Source: Comamonas sp. 26 | Lineage (GTDB): Bacteria > Pseudomonadota > Gammaproteobacteria > Burkholderiales > Burkholderiaceae_C | DNA: 64,000 nucleotides | Reading direction: 5' to 3' | Assembly (NCBI RefSeq): GCF_002754475.1 | Contig: NZ_PEFL01000003.1 | Span: 620,001-684,000 of the forward strand | Shown here: in pieces, positions 1 through 7,423 of the stretch | Numbering within the stretch: position 1 is the stretch's first letter | How the letters are laid out: each line of letters opens with the position of its first letter | The notes under the pieces: model-generated | What the model was told of the DNA's origin: nothing | Databases searched by the model: none | The model's input: only the letters and a program-made list of their open reading frames with translations | Made by a program: the position numbers and the translations under genes

Positions 1-1332
1 GTGGTGCTGGCCGTGGTGCTGGGCAATCAACTGGCCAAGCCTTTGCTGCTGCTGGCGCAGGGCATGCGTGATGTGGCGCGTGGGGATTTACGCCCCAAAC
101 CCGCGCTGCAAACCGGGGATGAAATTGGCGGGCTGACGCGCTCTTTTGCTGTCATGACGCAGCAGCTGGCCGATGCCCGCTCTGACGCCAACCGCAACTT
201 GCTCCAGCTAGATGCTGCACGCAGCAATCTGCAGACCATTCTGGATAACCTCACATCGGGCGTCATCGTGCTCGATAAAAACTGGCGCATTGTGCTCAGC
301 AACCCGGGTGCCACACGCATTCTGCGTGCGCCCATGGCGGTGTTTCAGGGCAAGCGTCTGGGCGATGTCTCTGGCCTGCAAGACTTTGCCCGCGTGGTGC
401 AGGAGCAGTTCGATATCTTCCTTGGCGATGTCTCTGGCGAGCAAGGCCGAGACCGCTGGCAGCAGGTTTATGAGCTCGATGGCGGCAGCGGCAATGGCGA
501 TGTGGTGCACAACACCACAAGCCTCGTCATGCGCGGCGCAGAGCTTCCCGATGACCAGCGCCTGCTGGTGTTTGACGATATTTCAGAAATTGTCTCGGCC
601 CAGCGTGCTCAGGCATGGGGCGAAGTGGCCCGCCGCGTCGCCCATGAAATCAAGAATCCGCTGACCCCGATTCAGCTGTCTGCCGAGCGCATGGCCATGA
701 AGCTGACGGACAAGCTCCAGCCCACAGAGCAGGCGCTGCTGACCAAGTCCGTCAAAACTATCGTCGATCAGGTTGCAGCCATGAAGCGGCTGGTCGATGA
801 GTTCCGCGAATACGCGCGTTTGCCCGCCGCCAATTTACAGCCGCTGGACCTGAATGCATTGGTTGCAGATGTTTTGCAGCTCTATGGTGAAGAGAATGCG
901 ACGGTGCGTGTGGACGTATCGCTGGACGAAACCTGCCCTTTGATTCAAGGCGACAGCCAGCAATTGCGCCAGGTCATCCACAATCTTTTGCAAAATGCAC
1001 AAGATGCGACTGCGCAGAGAGCCCAGGAAACAGGGCAGACTCCGGGCTCCGTCACAATCGAGACCCGCTGGAACGATGCGGCTCAGCGCGTGCGTCTGAG
1101 CATCAGCGACAGTGGCACGGGTTTTGCTCCTAATATTTTGCAAAGAGCTTTCGAGCCCTATGTCACCACCAAAACTCGCGGAACGGGTCTTGGCTTGGCT
1201 GTCGTCAAGAAAATTGCAGATGAACACGGCGCAAGAGTAGACCTGGGTAATCGAGAGGAAGACGGGGTAGTTCAAGGCGCGCGAGTGTCGCTATCATTTG
1301 TACCCAACGATCGCACAGAGGCGGACGCTTGA
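1..1332 (+). CDS. NtrY-like membrane sensor histidine kinase, 5' end outside the window
   Basis: This is the C-terminal 443 residues of a sensor kinase; the reading frame is open to the first base, so the membrane and sensor parts are missing. A HAMP-like linker (about 10-62) is followed by a PAS-type region (about 72-195). A HisKA domain has the H-box phospho-acceptor near His215 (RRVAHEIKNPLTP). The HATPase_c domain has an N-box (IHNLLQNAQDAT), a G1 box (ISDSGTGF) and a GTGLGLAVVKK motif. The HAMP-PAS-HisKA-HATPase order is that of NtrY. It lies 40 bases upstream of a response regulator with an NtrX-like Fis tail, which supports a cognate pair. The signal sensed cannot be read from this part. 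Confidence 0.9.
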   Translation: MVLAVVLGNQLAKPLLLLAQGMRDVARGDLRPKPALQTGDEIGGLTRSFAVMTQQLADARSDANRNLLQLDAARSNLQTILDNLTSGVIVLDKNWRIVLSNPGATRILRAPMAVFQGKRLGDVSGLQDFARVVQEQFDIFLGDVSGEQGRDRWQQVYELDGGSGNGDVVHNTTSLVMRGAELPDDQRLLVFDDISEIVSAQRAQAWGEVARRVAHEIKNPLTPIQLSAERMAMKLTDKLQPTEQALLTKSVKTIVDQVAAMKRLVDEFREYARLPAANLQPLDLNALVADVLQLYGEENATVRVDVSLDETCPLIQGDSQQLRQVIHNLLQNAQDATAQRAQETGQTPGSVTIETRWNDAAQRVRLSISDSGTGFAPNILQRAFEPYVTTKTRGTGLGLAVVKKIADEHGARVDLGNREEDGVVQGARVSLSFVPNDRTEADA

Positions 1333-1372
1333 TTGCGCCTCTGGACAATGCACAGCAATAGGCTTTAGACAC

Positions 1373-2038
1373 ATGGCAAACATACTGGTGGTCGACGACG
1401 AACTGGGGATCCGGGATTTGTTGTCGGAAATCCTCAACGACGAAGGTCATAGTGTGGACGTGGCAGAAAACGCCACGCAGGCACGCGTATCCAGAGCAAC
1501 CCATAACTACGATCTGGTTCTGCTCGACATCTGGATGCCCGATACGGACGGCGTCACCTTGCTTAAAGAGTGGGCGACCGCAGGCCAGCTCACTATGCCC
1601 GTCATCATGATGAGTGGCCACGCCACCATTGAAACGGCGGTCGAGGCAACGCGCATCGGCGCACTCTCCTTCCTCGAAAAGCCCATCACCATGCAAAAGC
1701 TGCTCAAGGCAGTGGAGCAGGGTCTGGCTCGTAGCACAGCAAGCCAGAATGCTGAGGCCGCGTCTTCAAGCAGTAACGGCACAGCGCCTTCTGCCACCGC
1801 AAGCATTACCGCGCAGGCCGCTGAAGACAACTTGCCCAACTCTCACCAAGGCTTTGACCTGGACCGTCCGCTGCGCGAAGCACGTGATGGTTTTGAAAAG
1901 GCCTACTTTGAATTTCACCTGGCGCGCGAAGGCGGCTCCATGACGCGTGTGGCGGAGAAGACCGGTCTTGAGCGTACCCACCTCTATCGCAAGCTGCGAC
2001 AGCTGGGCGTGGACCTTGGTCGCAACCGCCGCGGTTAA
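1373..2038 (+). CDS. NtrX-like response regulator (receiver + Fis-type HTH, no AAA+ domain)
   Basis: The 221-residue protein starts at ATG 1373 (MANILVVDDE), where the receiver fold begins; an in-frame start at 1298 would add a tail overlapping the kinase gene. Receiver residues are present: acidic pocket DDE at 8-10, phospho-acceptor Asp52 (LLDIWMPDTDG), the Ser switch in MMSGHA and Lys in FLEKPI. A Ser/Ala/Thr-rich linker (about 122-150) leads to a Fis-type helix-turn-helix (about 175-221). Canonical NtrX has a sigma-54-interacting AAA+ ATPase between these parts, and it is absent here. The protein probably binds DNA but cannot remodel sigma-54 polymerase itself. It is the likely partner of the upstream kinase. 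Confidence 0.88.
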   Translation: MANILVVDDELGIRDLLSEILNDEGHSVDVAENATQARVSRATHNYDLVLLDIWMPDTDGVTLLKEWATAGQLTMPVIMMSGHATIETAVEATRIGALSFLEKPITMQKLLKAVEQGLARSTASQNAEAASSSSNGTAPSATASITAQAAEDNLPNSHQGFDLDRPLREARDGFEKAYFEFHLAREGGSMTRVAEKTGLERTHLYRKLRQLGVDLGRNRRG

Positions 2039-2064
2039 TTTTCAAAAAAATCGCGAGTTTCGAT

Positions 2065-2090
2065 TTGAGGCTGAAAAGTATGCCTATAAT
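2065..2090 (+). promoter_or_regulatory. Promoter of first tRNA-Phe gene
   Basis: A consensus -10 TATAAT lies at 2085-2090 and a TTGAGG element at 2065-2070, only 14 bases apart. The same arrangement recurs upstream of the second tRNA-Phe, which supports a functional promoter. The short spacer means the -35 assignment is less certain than the -10. Confidence 0.65.
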
Positions 2091-2121
2091 CGTGGCTTCA
2101 GCATCCAAGGGTGATGAAAAA

Positions 2122-2197
2122 GGCCCGGTAGCTCAGTCGGTAGAGCAGAGGATTGAAAATCCTTGTGTCGGCGGTTCGATTCCGTCCCAGGCCACCA
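2122..2197 (+). tRNA. tRNA-Phe (GAA), copy 1
   Basis: The 76-base cloverleaf includes an encoded CCA. It has D-stem GCTC/GAGC, anticodon stem GAGGA/TCCTT with loop TTGAAAA (anticodon GAA, Phe), and T-stem GGCGG/CCGTC with loop TTCGATT. The acceptor stem GGCCCGG/CCAGGCC contains one C-A mismatch at pair 5:68, also present in copy 2. A hairpin terminator follows. Confidence 0.97.
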
Positions 2198-2203
2198 GAT
2201 TCA

Positions 2204-2236
2204 AAGCCTCAGTACTGAAAAGTCCTGAGGCTTTTC
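2204..2236 (+). terminator. Rho-independent terminator after tRNA-Phe copy 1
   Basis: A 9-bp stem AAGCCTCAG / CTGAGGCTT with a 12-base loop is followed by a T run, starting 6 bases after the tRNA CCA end. Confidence 0.8.
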
Positions 2237-2302
2237 TGCATCTCGGGCCGCTTGCCTCTATATAAGCTCTGTGATGAGCTGGTTCACCTGCCGGGGTCGG
2301 AA

Positions 2303-2328
2303 TTGAGGCCGAAAAATATGCCTATAAT
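2303..2328 (+). promoter_or_regulatory. Promoter of second tRNA-Phe gene
   Basis: TTGAGG at 2303-2308 and TATAAT at 2323-2328 with a 14-base spacer repeat the architecture at 2065-2090. The gene and its promoter were therefore duplicated together. Confidence 0.65.
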
Positions 2329-2361
2329 CATCGCTTCAGCGAACACATGCGCTGAATAAAA

Positions 2362-2437
2362 GGCCCGGTAGCTCAGTCGGTAGAGCAGAGGATTGAAAAT
2401 CCTTGTGTCGGCGGTTCGATTCCGTCCCAGGCCACCA
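2362..2437 (+). tRNA. tRNA-Phe (GAA), copy 2; integration site of the island
   Basis: The 76 bases are identical to copy 1, including the GAA anticodon, encoded CCA and the C5-A68 acceptor mismatch. Its 3' part from position 2392 (last 5' anticodon-stem base) through the CCA and two further A residues (2439) recurs at 14194-14241. This copy is therefore read as the intact tRNA at one edge of an integrated element. Confidence 0.97.
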
Positions 2438-2439
2438 AA
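2392..2439 (+). repeat. 48-bp direct repeat, left copy (candidate attL)
   Basis: The 48 bases from the anticodon loop of tRNA-Phe copy 2 to just past the CCA are repeated exactly at 14194-14241. Breakpoints at the anticodon loop are a common class for tyrosine-recombinase integration into tRNA genes. Confidence 0.85.
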
Positions 2440-2443
2440 CATG

Positions 2444-2476
2444 AAGCCCTAGATCATTTCTGATCTAGGGCTTTTC
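2444..2476 (+). terminator. Terminator after tRNA-Phe copy 2
   Basis: A 13-bp perfect stem AAGCCCTAGATCA / TGATCTAGGGCTT with a 4-base loop is followed by TTTCT. It resembles the hairpin after the tRNA fragment at 14246 but differs in sequence, as expected if the two downstream flanks have different origins. Confidence 0.85.
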
Positions 2477-2750
2477 TGTTTGTGCTTGAGGAAAAAAATC
2501 CTTGGTTCCCGGTGCAATGCTGGGACTATCGCTTACAGCTATGTCCGATGCGCGAACGGTTGGGCTCCGGCAGTTGCAAGGAATGAGCCTGCAGCTCGAA
2601 TTGCTTTTCCGAGTGCGTCAGTTCGCGCAAGTTTGATAGTTCGTGCCCAGCTGGTTGCCTATTTCAACAAGACCTAGGTCATTCATTCGGTACTAGATGG
2701 GTAAGATACAGAAGCATTGCCATGAAACAATAAATGAAAAATCGTATGAG
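2477..2750. other. Intergenic stretch between tRNA terminator and IS21 left end
   Basis: I see no convincing gene here. A 65-codon open frame at 2480-2677 has no ribosome site or recognisable motif. Confidence 0.5.
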
Positions 2751-2844
2751 TGACTCAGTGTTAATTTCCACGCAAATCTGACCCGCAATTTCCATCTCAA
2801 ACTGACCCACCCTTTGGCTTGAGCCGCAAGGCTCAAGATGTGGA

Positions 2845-3630
2845 TCAGGTTTTGTTTCTCTCCTTCTTCATGGGCGGTTGTTGGACTGCACTGCTGTGCT
2901 TGAAGCGGTAGCTGTCGTTGCCTGTTTCCAGAATATGGCAGTGGTGGGTCAGGCGGTCCAGTAATGCGGTGGTCATCTTGGCGTCCCCAAACACGCTGGC
3001 CCATTCGCTGAAGCTCAGGTTGGTGGTGATCACTACGCTGGTGCGTTCGTAAAGCGTTGAGAGCAGATGAAACAGTAGCGCACCACCAGATGAGCTGAAG
3101 GGCAGATAGCCCAGCTCCTCGAGTATCACCAGATCGGTATGCACCAGCCTGTGGGCGAGCTGTCCGGCTTTGCCTTGTACTTTCTCTTGCTCCAAGGCAT
3201 TAACCAATTCCACCGTAGAGAAGAAGCGCACCCTTTGACGGTGGTGCTCAATGGCCTGAATACCCAGGGCCGTAGCGATGTGCGTCTTGCCAGTACCGGG
3301 GCCTCCGACAAGCACCACATTGTTGGCCTTCTCGATGAATTCACAGCGATGAAGGCTGCGCACCAAGGCTTCATTGACCTCGCTGTGTGCGAAGTCAATG
3401 CCTGCCAGATCTCTGTAGACAGGGAACTTGGCCACCTTGAGCTGATAGGCAATGGAGCGCACTTCTCGCTCTGCGCTCTCGGCCTTGAGCAGTTGCGAGA
3501 GTATGGGATGTGCTGCTTCAAAGGCTGGTGAGCCTTGCTCGGCAAGTTCTGTCACGGCCTGGGCCATGCCAAACATCTTGAGTTGGCGCAGCATGATGAT
3601 GATCGCAGCAATGGCGGGGTCATGACGCAT
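2845..3630 (-). CDS. istB: IstB-like ATPase, IS21 transposition helper
   Basis: This AAA+ ATPase assists the IstA transposase in target selection and strand transfer. The chosen start at 3630 (MRHDPAIAA) overlaps the end of istA by 11 bases, the usual coupled arrangement; an in-frame start at 3681 would lie deep inside istA. The N-terminal helix [14 protein letters not shown] is typical of IstB. Walker A is [10 protein letters not shown], Walker B is [12 protein letters not shown] (Glu-Glu in place of Asp-Glu), and a sensor-like TTNLSFSEW motif follows. The length of about 261 residues is normal and there is no frameshift. Confidence 0.95.
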   Translation of the reverse strand: MRHDPAIAAIIIMLRQLKMFGMAQAVTELAEQGSPAFEAAHPILSQLLKAESAEREVRSIAYQLKVAKFPVYRDLAGIDFAHSEVNEALVRSLHRCEFIEKANNVVLVGGPGTGKTHIATALGIQAIEHHRQRVRFFSTVELVNALEQEKVQGKAGQLAHRLVHTDLVILEELGYLPFSSSGGALLFHLLSTLYERTSVVITTNLSFSEWASVFGDAKMTTALLDRLTHHCHILETGNDSYRFKHSSAVQQPPMKKERNKT

Positions 3631-5167
3631 GGCGCACCTGTCGGAGTTGGTCGTAGCGCACGACGTTGGCCTGGGGCTCAACGATCAAGGCCAAGGCTTG
3701 GGGTGAATGGATGGGCTCAGGTTCCGGTGTTCCATCAATGAGGCGGTGCAAGACATTGATGATGTGGGTCTTGCGGGGTGCGCCATCCTCCAGAGCCAAC
3801 TCGACAGCGGCCAGGACGGCCTGCTCATCGTGCTGCAACACCAAGGCAAGCACCTCCACCATCTCACGGTCGCCACCGGGCTGCTTCAGGAGTAGTGCTT
3901 GCAGGCGCTTGAACGCATCTGGCAGTTCGACGAACGGAGCACCATTACGCAATGCGCCGGGCTTGCGCTGCAATACGGCCAAGTAATGACGCCAGTCATA
4001 GACCGTACGCCCAGAGCCTTGGTGATTGCGCTCAATGATGCGCGGGTGTTCACAGACGAACTGGCCTTCGGCCACGACGACCAGGCGGTCGGCATACACC
4101 TGCAAGCTCACAGGCCGGTTGGCATAAGAGGCCGGCACGCTGTATCGATTGCGCTCGAAGTGAACTAGGCAGGTGGGAGAGACTCGTTTGGCATGCTCGA
4201 CAAAGCCGTCAAACGGCCGAGGCATGGGCATCAAGGTTGAGCGTTCTTGCTCCCACACATCAGCAAGTGAGCCAGGCAATTGGCCATGCGCAATCTCTTG
4301 CCATAACTGTTGACACCGTTGCTCTAGCCAATCGTTGAGGGCTCTGAGTGTCGGAAACGCTGGTACAGATTGCCAGATACGATGGCGAGCGTCCCGAACA
4401 TTCTTCTCGACCTGTCCCTTCTCCCATCCCGAGGCCGGATTGCAAAACTGTGCCTCGAACAGGAAATGGCTGGCCATCGCACTGAAGCGGGCGTTGACCT
4501 CTCTGAGCTTGCCACGGCCGACACGATCGACGGCTGTGCGCATGTTGTCGTAGATCCCCCGCCTAGGGACGCCTCCAAACACCGCAAAGGCACGGTTGTG
4601 GGCATCGAACAGCATCTCATGGGTTTGCAGGGGATAGGCCCGCAGATAGAAGGCTCGGCTGTGGCTGAGCTTGAAGTGAGCCACTTGCAGCTTGGTGCGT
4701 ACACCCGCAATGACAGCCCAATCCTCGCTCCAATCAAACTGGAAGGCTTCTCCAGCGCCGAAGACCAGGGGCACAAAAACGCCTCGCCCTGATGTCTGCT
4801 CCGCCGCATGACACTGAGCCTTCCATACTCTGGCAAAGGCAGCGACTCGGTTGTAGGAGCCGGTGTAGCCCAACGCCTCCAAGTCCAGAAACATCTGCTT
4901 GATCGTGCGCCGCTGCTTGCGAGAGCGGTTGACTTCTGTACGCAGCCAGCCTGACAGCTTGCTGGCGAAGGGGTCGAGCTTGGTGGCAATGGTGCGCTGT
5001 GCAAGTTGAGGTTGCACAACGTCGGAGCGCAAATACTTGCGGATGGTATTGCGAGAAAGCCCGGTTCTGCGGGCGATCTCTCGGATGGACAGGTGCTCAC
5101 GTAGAGCCCAGCGTCTGATGACACTCAAAGTAGCCACGTCAATCACTCCTGGTCTCCTACTGCACAA
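3620..5167 (-). CDS. istA: IstA-like DDE transposase of the IS21 family
   Basis: The 515-residue transposase has an N-terminal helix-turn-helix ([18 protein letters not shown], about 27-45) and a central rve/DDE core. Candidate catalytic acids are Asp in FDWSED, Asp in IYDNMR and Glu in [14 protein letters not shown]-terminal Mu-type beta region follows ([19 protein letters not shown]). The length is usual for IstA and the frame is uninterrupted. The first few residues ([10 protein letters not shown]) may not be translated; an internal start nearer [10 protein letters not shown] is possible. The downstream end overlaps istB. Confidence 0.95.
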   Translation of the reverse strand: MCSRRPGVIDVATLSVIRRWALREHLSIREIARRTGLSRNTIRKYLRSDVVQPQLAQRTIATKLDPFASKLSGWLRTEVNRSRKQRRTIKQMFLDLEALGYTGSYNRVAAFARVWKAQCHAAEQTSGRGVFVPLVFGAGEAFQFDWSEDWAVIAGVRTKLQVAHFKLSHSRAFYLRAYPLQTHEMLFDAHNRAFAVFGGVPRRGIYDNMRTAVDRVGRGKLREVNARFSAMASHFLFEAQFCNPASGWEKGQVEKNVRDARHRIWQSVPAFPTLRALNDWLEQRCQQLWQEIAHGQLPGSLADVWEQERSTLMPMPRPFDGFVEHAKRVSPTCLVHFERNRYSVPASYANRPVSLQVYADRLVVVAEGQFVCEHPRIIERNHQGSGRTVYDWRHYLAVLQRKPGALRNGAPFVELPDAFKRLQALLLKQPGGDREMVEVLALVLQHDEQAVLAAVELALEDGAPRKTHIINVLHRLIDGTPEPEPIHSPQALALIVEPQANVVRYDQLRQVRHAS

Positions 5168-5283
5168 GAAAGCAGCAGGCTAGGGTTAATGCGTGGATCA
5201 GACTGAGATGGAAAAACCGGGGGCTAGTGGGTCACTTCTGGGTGGAAATCAACACGCTGAGTGACCGGTTATCAATACAACCC

Positions 5284-5421
5284 ATGACCACAAGCAAACC
5301 AAATTTTATGGTCTCCGGTCGCACGCACGGCAGCACGGATGAGTTCAGTGATGACGAACCGCTAGTCAGCGATAAGAGAGGTTGGCTGATCTACTTTGAA
5401 GGGTGTACCGGTTTCCGATAA
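5284..5421 (+). CDS. Possible small protein next to the IS21 right end
   Basis: A 45-residue frame starts at ATG 5284, just outside the IS21 right repeat, and is rich in acidic residues (DEFSDDEPLVSDK). No family is recognised and no strong ribosome site is seen. It could be the remnant of a gene cut by the insertion, or noise. Confidence 0.2.
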   Translation: MTTSKPNFMVSGRTHGSTDEFSDDEPLVSDKRGWLIYFEGCTGFR

Positions 5422-5457
5422 CATCTCGAATCAATTTTTAAACGCCTAGGGGCAAGT

Positions 5458-5775
5458 GTGGATCTGCGAAAAATCAGCCAGTACGACATTTTTAAAAATG
5501 CTGTTGTAGGCGCGGTAATTGGCTTGTGCGCGTCATTGCTCATCCCGTTCATGCGACCTGTGAAGGGGGCCTTTGCGGGCGCTCTCATTCTGGTGGCAAT
5601 TGGCGTCTATAAGAACCTGTGTAACAACAGTACGGCCATCTCCAAAACTGAAACAGATTCAGGCCTGAGTGCAAGCTCGTCTGACGAACTCATCAGGTTA
5701 GATAACCTGAGAAAGAGCGGCGTCATTACAGAGGAAGAGTTTCAGGCAAAAAAAACGCAAATTCTCAACCGTTGA
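5458..5775 (+). CDS. Small membrane protein with C-terminal SHOCT domain
   Basis: The 105-residue protein starts at GTG 5458, preceded by TAGGGG. Two hydrophobic helices (about 16-33 and 37-57; AVVGAVIGLCASLLIPF and GAFAGALILVAIGVY) suggest a hairpin in the inner membrane. A polar linker leads to a SHOCT motif at 77-105 (IRLDNLRKSGVITEEEFQAKKTQIL). SHOCT is a short oligomerisation-type element found at the ends of many bacterial proteins. It lies inside the tRNA-Phe-bounded interval, convergent with the tubulin-caspase operon. Function is unknown; a role with that operon is only suggested by position. Confidence 0.7.
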   Translation: MDLRKISQYDIFKNAVVGAVIGLCASLLIPFMRPVKGAFAGALILVAIGVYKNLCNNSTAISKTETDSGLSASSSDELIRLDNLRKSGVITEEEFQAKKTQILNR

Positions 5776-5935
5776 CAGCCTGGGTGCGTGGAGCAGGAAG
5801 GCGCTGATGCTTCGCCCGAGGGATGACATGCGCGGTCTCAGGCCCATCCTGCTAGAAACGATGGCGCTTATGTATCCAGAACTTGAGTTCTTAATTTGAC
5901 AGAGGTACTGGTTACAGATGTCCAGTGAGAGCTTC

Positions 5936-6658
5936 TCAGGGCTTGGATTGCCATCTCTGTCTCAAAACCTCAAGGCGTGGGTCTTCAATGAGCTGAGAAA
6001 AGGCTGGCTCAGCCTCAATTTCTTTCCATTGAATTTCTGTGTTTTGCAGGGCTGCCGAGAGCGCACGGATGGCTTCGTTGACGCGATTTTTTTGCACCAA
6101 ATCAAGCGCGTGCGTGAAGTAGCTGGGTTGTGGCTGAGTTGCTGGTAGGTATGGTGAGGTGGCTAGTGAGGCTGTGTGCTCGGTATGAAGCGTTGGTTCT
6201 GGGCGACTCAGTGCACGAGGCGTTTGATTGGAAGTCGCTACTTCTGCCTGGCTTGGTTGGCGCTTTGTGGGGGACTCCTGCTGGACGTCGCGTTGCATAA
6301 CAGACGGAGTGAGCTGGCGCTGATAGTAGATACGGTCACCCAAGATCGGGATGGTGAAGTACATCCTGTTCTCGTTTTCAAAATTGAAAACGAGGCCGAC
6401 CCCTAAAGACGTTTGAAGAGTGACTTCGTTGCCATCAACCTCTACAGCGTTTAAAGGAATCGGCTCCAAGCCAGTGCTCAAGCTTAGACTTTTGGCGTCA
6501 ATTTGCAGATCGGGGCCAATAGGTAGCTTGAGACCGTAAAAGCGGAAATTCTCTGCAACCCAGTGGCCTTCAACTATGCGAGATTCAAGGTTTTTCCCGC
6601 AGGCCGCCAGAGCCAAAAGGATGGTAAATGGCAATGCCCGCAGGATTTTTTTCATCAC
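5936..6658 (-). CDS. Lipoprotein, last gene of the tubulin-caspase operon
   Basis: The 240-residue protein has a lipoprotein signal (MMKKILRALPFTILLALAACG; lipobox LAAC). A beta-rich N-terminal half (about 25-115) is followed by a Pro/Thr/Gln-rich linker. The C-terminal helical stretch (YFTHALDLVQKNRVNEAIRALSAAL) ends in a segment resembling the tail of its upstream neighbour (PLRKSPKFQELLNIYRKN against EDPRLEVLRQRWQ), as in TPR-type caps. The start codon overlaps the upstream stop by four bases (ATGA), so the two are translationally coupled. No family is recognised. Location is inferred to be periplasm-facing and membrane-anchored. Confidence 0.8.
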   Translation of the reverse strand: MMKKILRALPFTILLALAACGKNLESRIVEGHWVAENFRFYGLKLPIGPDLQIDAKSLSLSTGLEPIPLNAVEVDGNEVTLQTSLGVGLVFNFENENRMYFTIPILGDRIYYQRQLTPSVMQRDVQQESPTKRQPSQAEVATSNQTPRALSRPEPTLHTEHTASLATSPYLPATQPQPSYFTHALDLVQKNRVNEAIRALSAALQNTEIQWKEIEAEPAFSQLIEDPRLEVLRQRWQSKP

Positions 6659-7404
6659 ACGTTTTTGCGGTAGATGTTTAACAGTTCTTGAAACTTGGGC
6701 GATTTGCGAAGAGGGTCAATATCGGTGTCTTGGTCCATGGCTTCAAAGTGCTTGAAGCCAGCCATGAAAGAGGCTTCCATGTGGCGCAGTGCTTCTTCGG
6801 GTTGGTTTTGGCGCAGGTGCACGATAGCTAAGTTGTAGTAAATCAACGGTTCAGTGGCATCACGCTCCTTTGCTTGTTGAAGCTCTTTCTCTGCGCCGTT
6901 GAGGTCGCCTTGTCCCATCTTGGCAACAGCAGCTTTGATCATCTCGAGGGCTGCTGAGCGGGCCGCTTTTCGCTCAGCTTCGCTGAATTCGCCTTGGCGT
7001 AGCTTTTCGTCGGCATCGCGTCGCGCCAAAGAGGTTTCGGTCTCAGAAGGAGCTAGGCCGCTTGAAGCTGTTTCTGCAGTGGGTGTGACCACTTTTTCTT
7101 CCACCATTATTTCAGCGGAAGGGGGGATGATGGCGATGCTCTGGGCAGGCTTGCTGCCCAGCAAATACCATGAAACTCCGCCAGCGATGGCCACGGCAGC
7201 AATGCCTGCCGCAATCATGGGCCCCAGCTTCGGGGAGGCCCCGCTTTTCTTGCTGCCCCCGCCGCTGCCGCTGCCTTCGACAAGCTCTAGCGCACAACCG
7301 CAGTCGCTGCACTTAGGGTCGTTGAGCATGGTTTCGCTTTTGACGTACTCGCCGCTATTAGCCACAGAGCAGTCGCCAATGGACTTGCATTTATATTGAT
7401 ACAT
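6655..7404 (-). CDS. Zinc-ribbon, single-TM, TPR protein of the tubulin-caspase operon
   Basis: Start 7404 (MYQYKCKSIGDC) puts the first cysteine at residue 6 and lies 20 bases after the tubulin-like gene; an upstream in-frame start at 7443 would overlap that gene. Cysteines at 6, 12, 32, 35 and 37 form a likely zinc ribbon. A Gly/Ser linker, a transmembrane helix (about 61-83) and an acidic Ala/Glu region follow. The C-terminal TPR-like repeats (about 160-249) include GDLNGAEKELQQAKERD and EPLIYYNLAIVHLRQNQPEEALRHM. The topology predicts a cytoplasmic zinc ribbon and a periplasmic TPR part, which would suit coupling of the cytoplasmic GTPase to the exported operon products. The function is inferred only. 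Confidence 0.85.
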   Translation of the reverse strand: MYQYKCKSIGDCSVANSGEYVKSETMLNDPKCSDCGCALELVEGSGSGGGSKKSGASPKLGPMIAAGIAAVAIAGGVSWYLLGSKPAQSIAIIPPSAEIMVEEKVVTPTAETASSGLAPSETETSLARRDADEKLRQGEFSEAERKAARSAALEMIKAAVAKMGQGDLNGAEKELQQAKERDATEPLIYYNLAIVHLRQNQPEEALRHMEASFMAGFKHFEAMDQDTDIDPLRKSPKFQELLNIYRKNV

Positions 7405-7423
7405 GATTTCTTTTGTGATGGAC

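Larger units (their letters stand above)
2751..5266 (-). mobile_element. IS21-family insertion sequence (about 2.5 kb)
   Basis: The element has overlapping istA and istB on the minus strand and multiple-repeat ends typical of IS21. The left end has units at 2751-2784 and 2788-2808, each with an ATTTCCA...CTGACCC core. The right end, reverse-complemented, has an outer unit at 5229-5266 (CACTCAG, then GATTTCCACCCAGAAGTGA) and an inner unit at 5195-5214. The outermost bases differ (left TGACTCAG, right TCACTCAG), and I could not identify a target-site duplication, so exact limits are approximate. Both genes look intact, so the element may be active. Confidence 0.85.

Noticed and set aside
2065..2265. 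A plus-strand frame through tRNA-Phe copy 1
   Set aside because: It reads through the tRNA gene and its terminator; not a protein gene.
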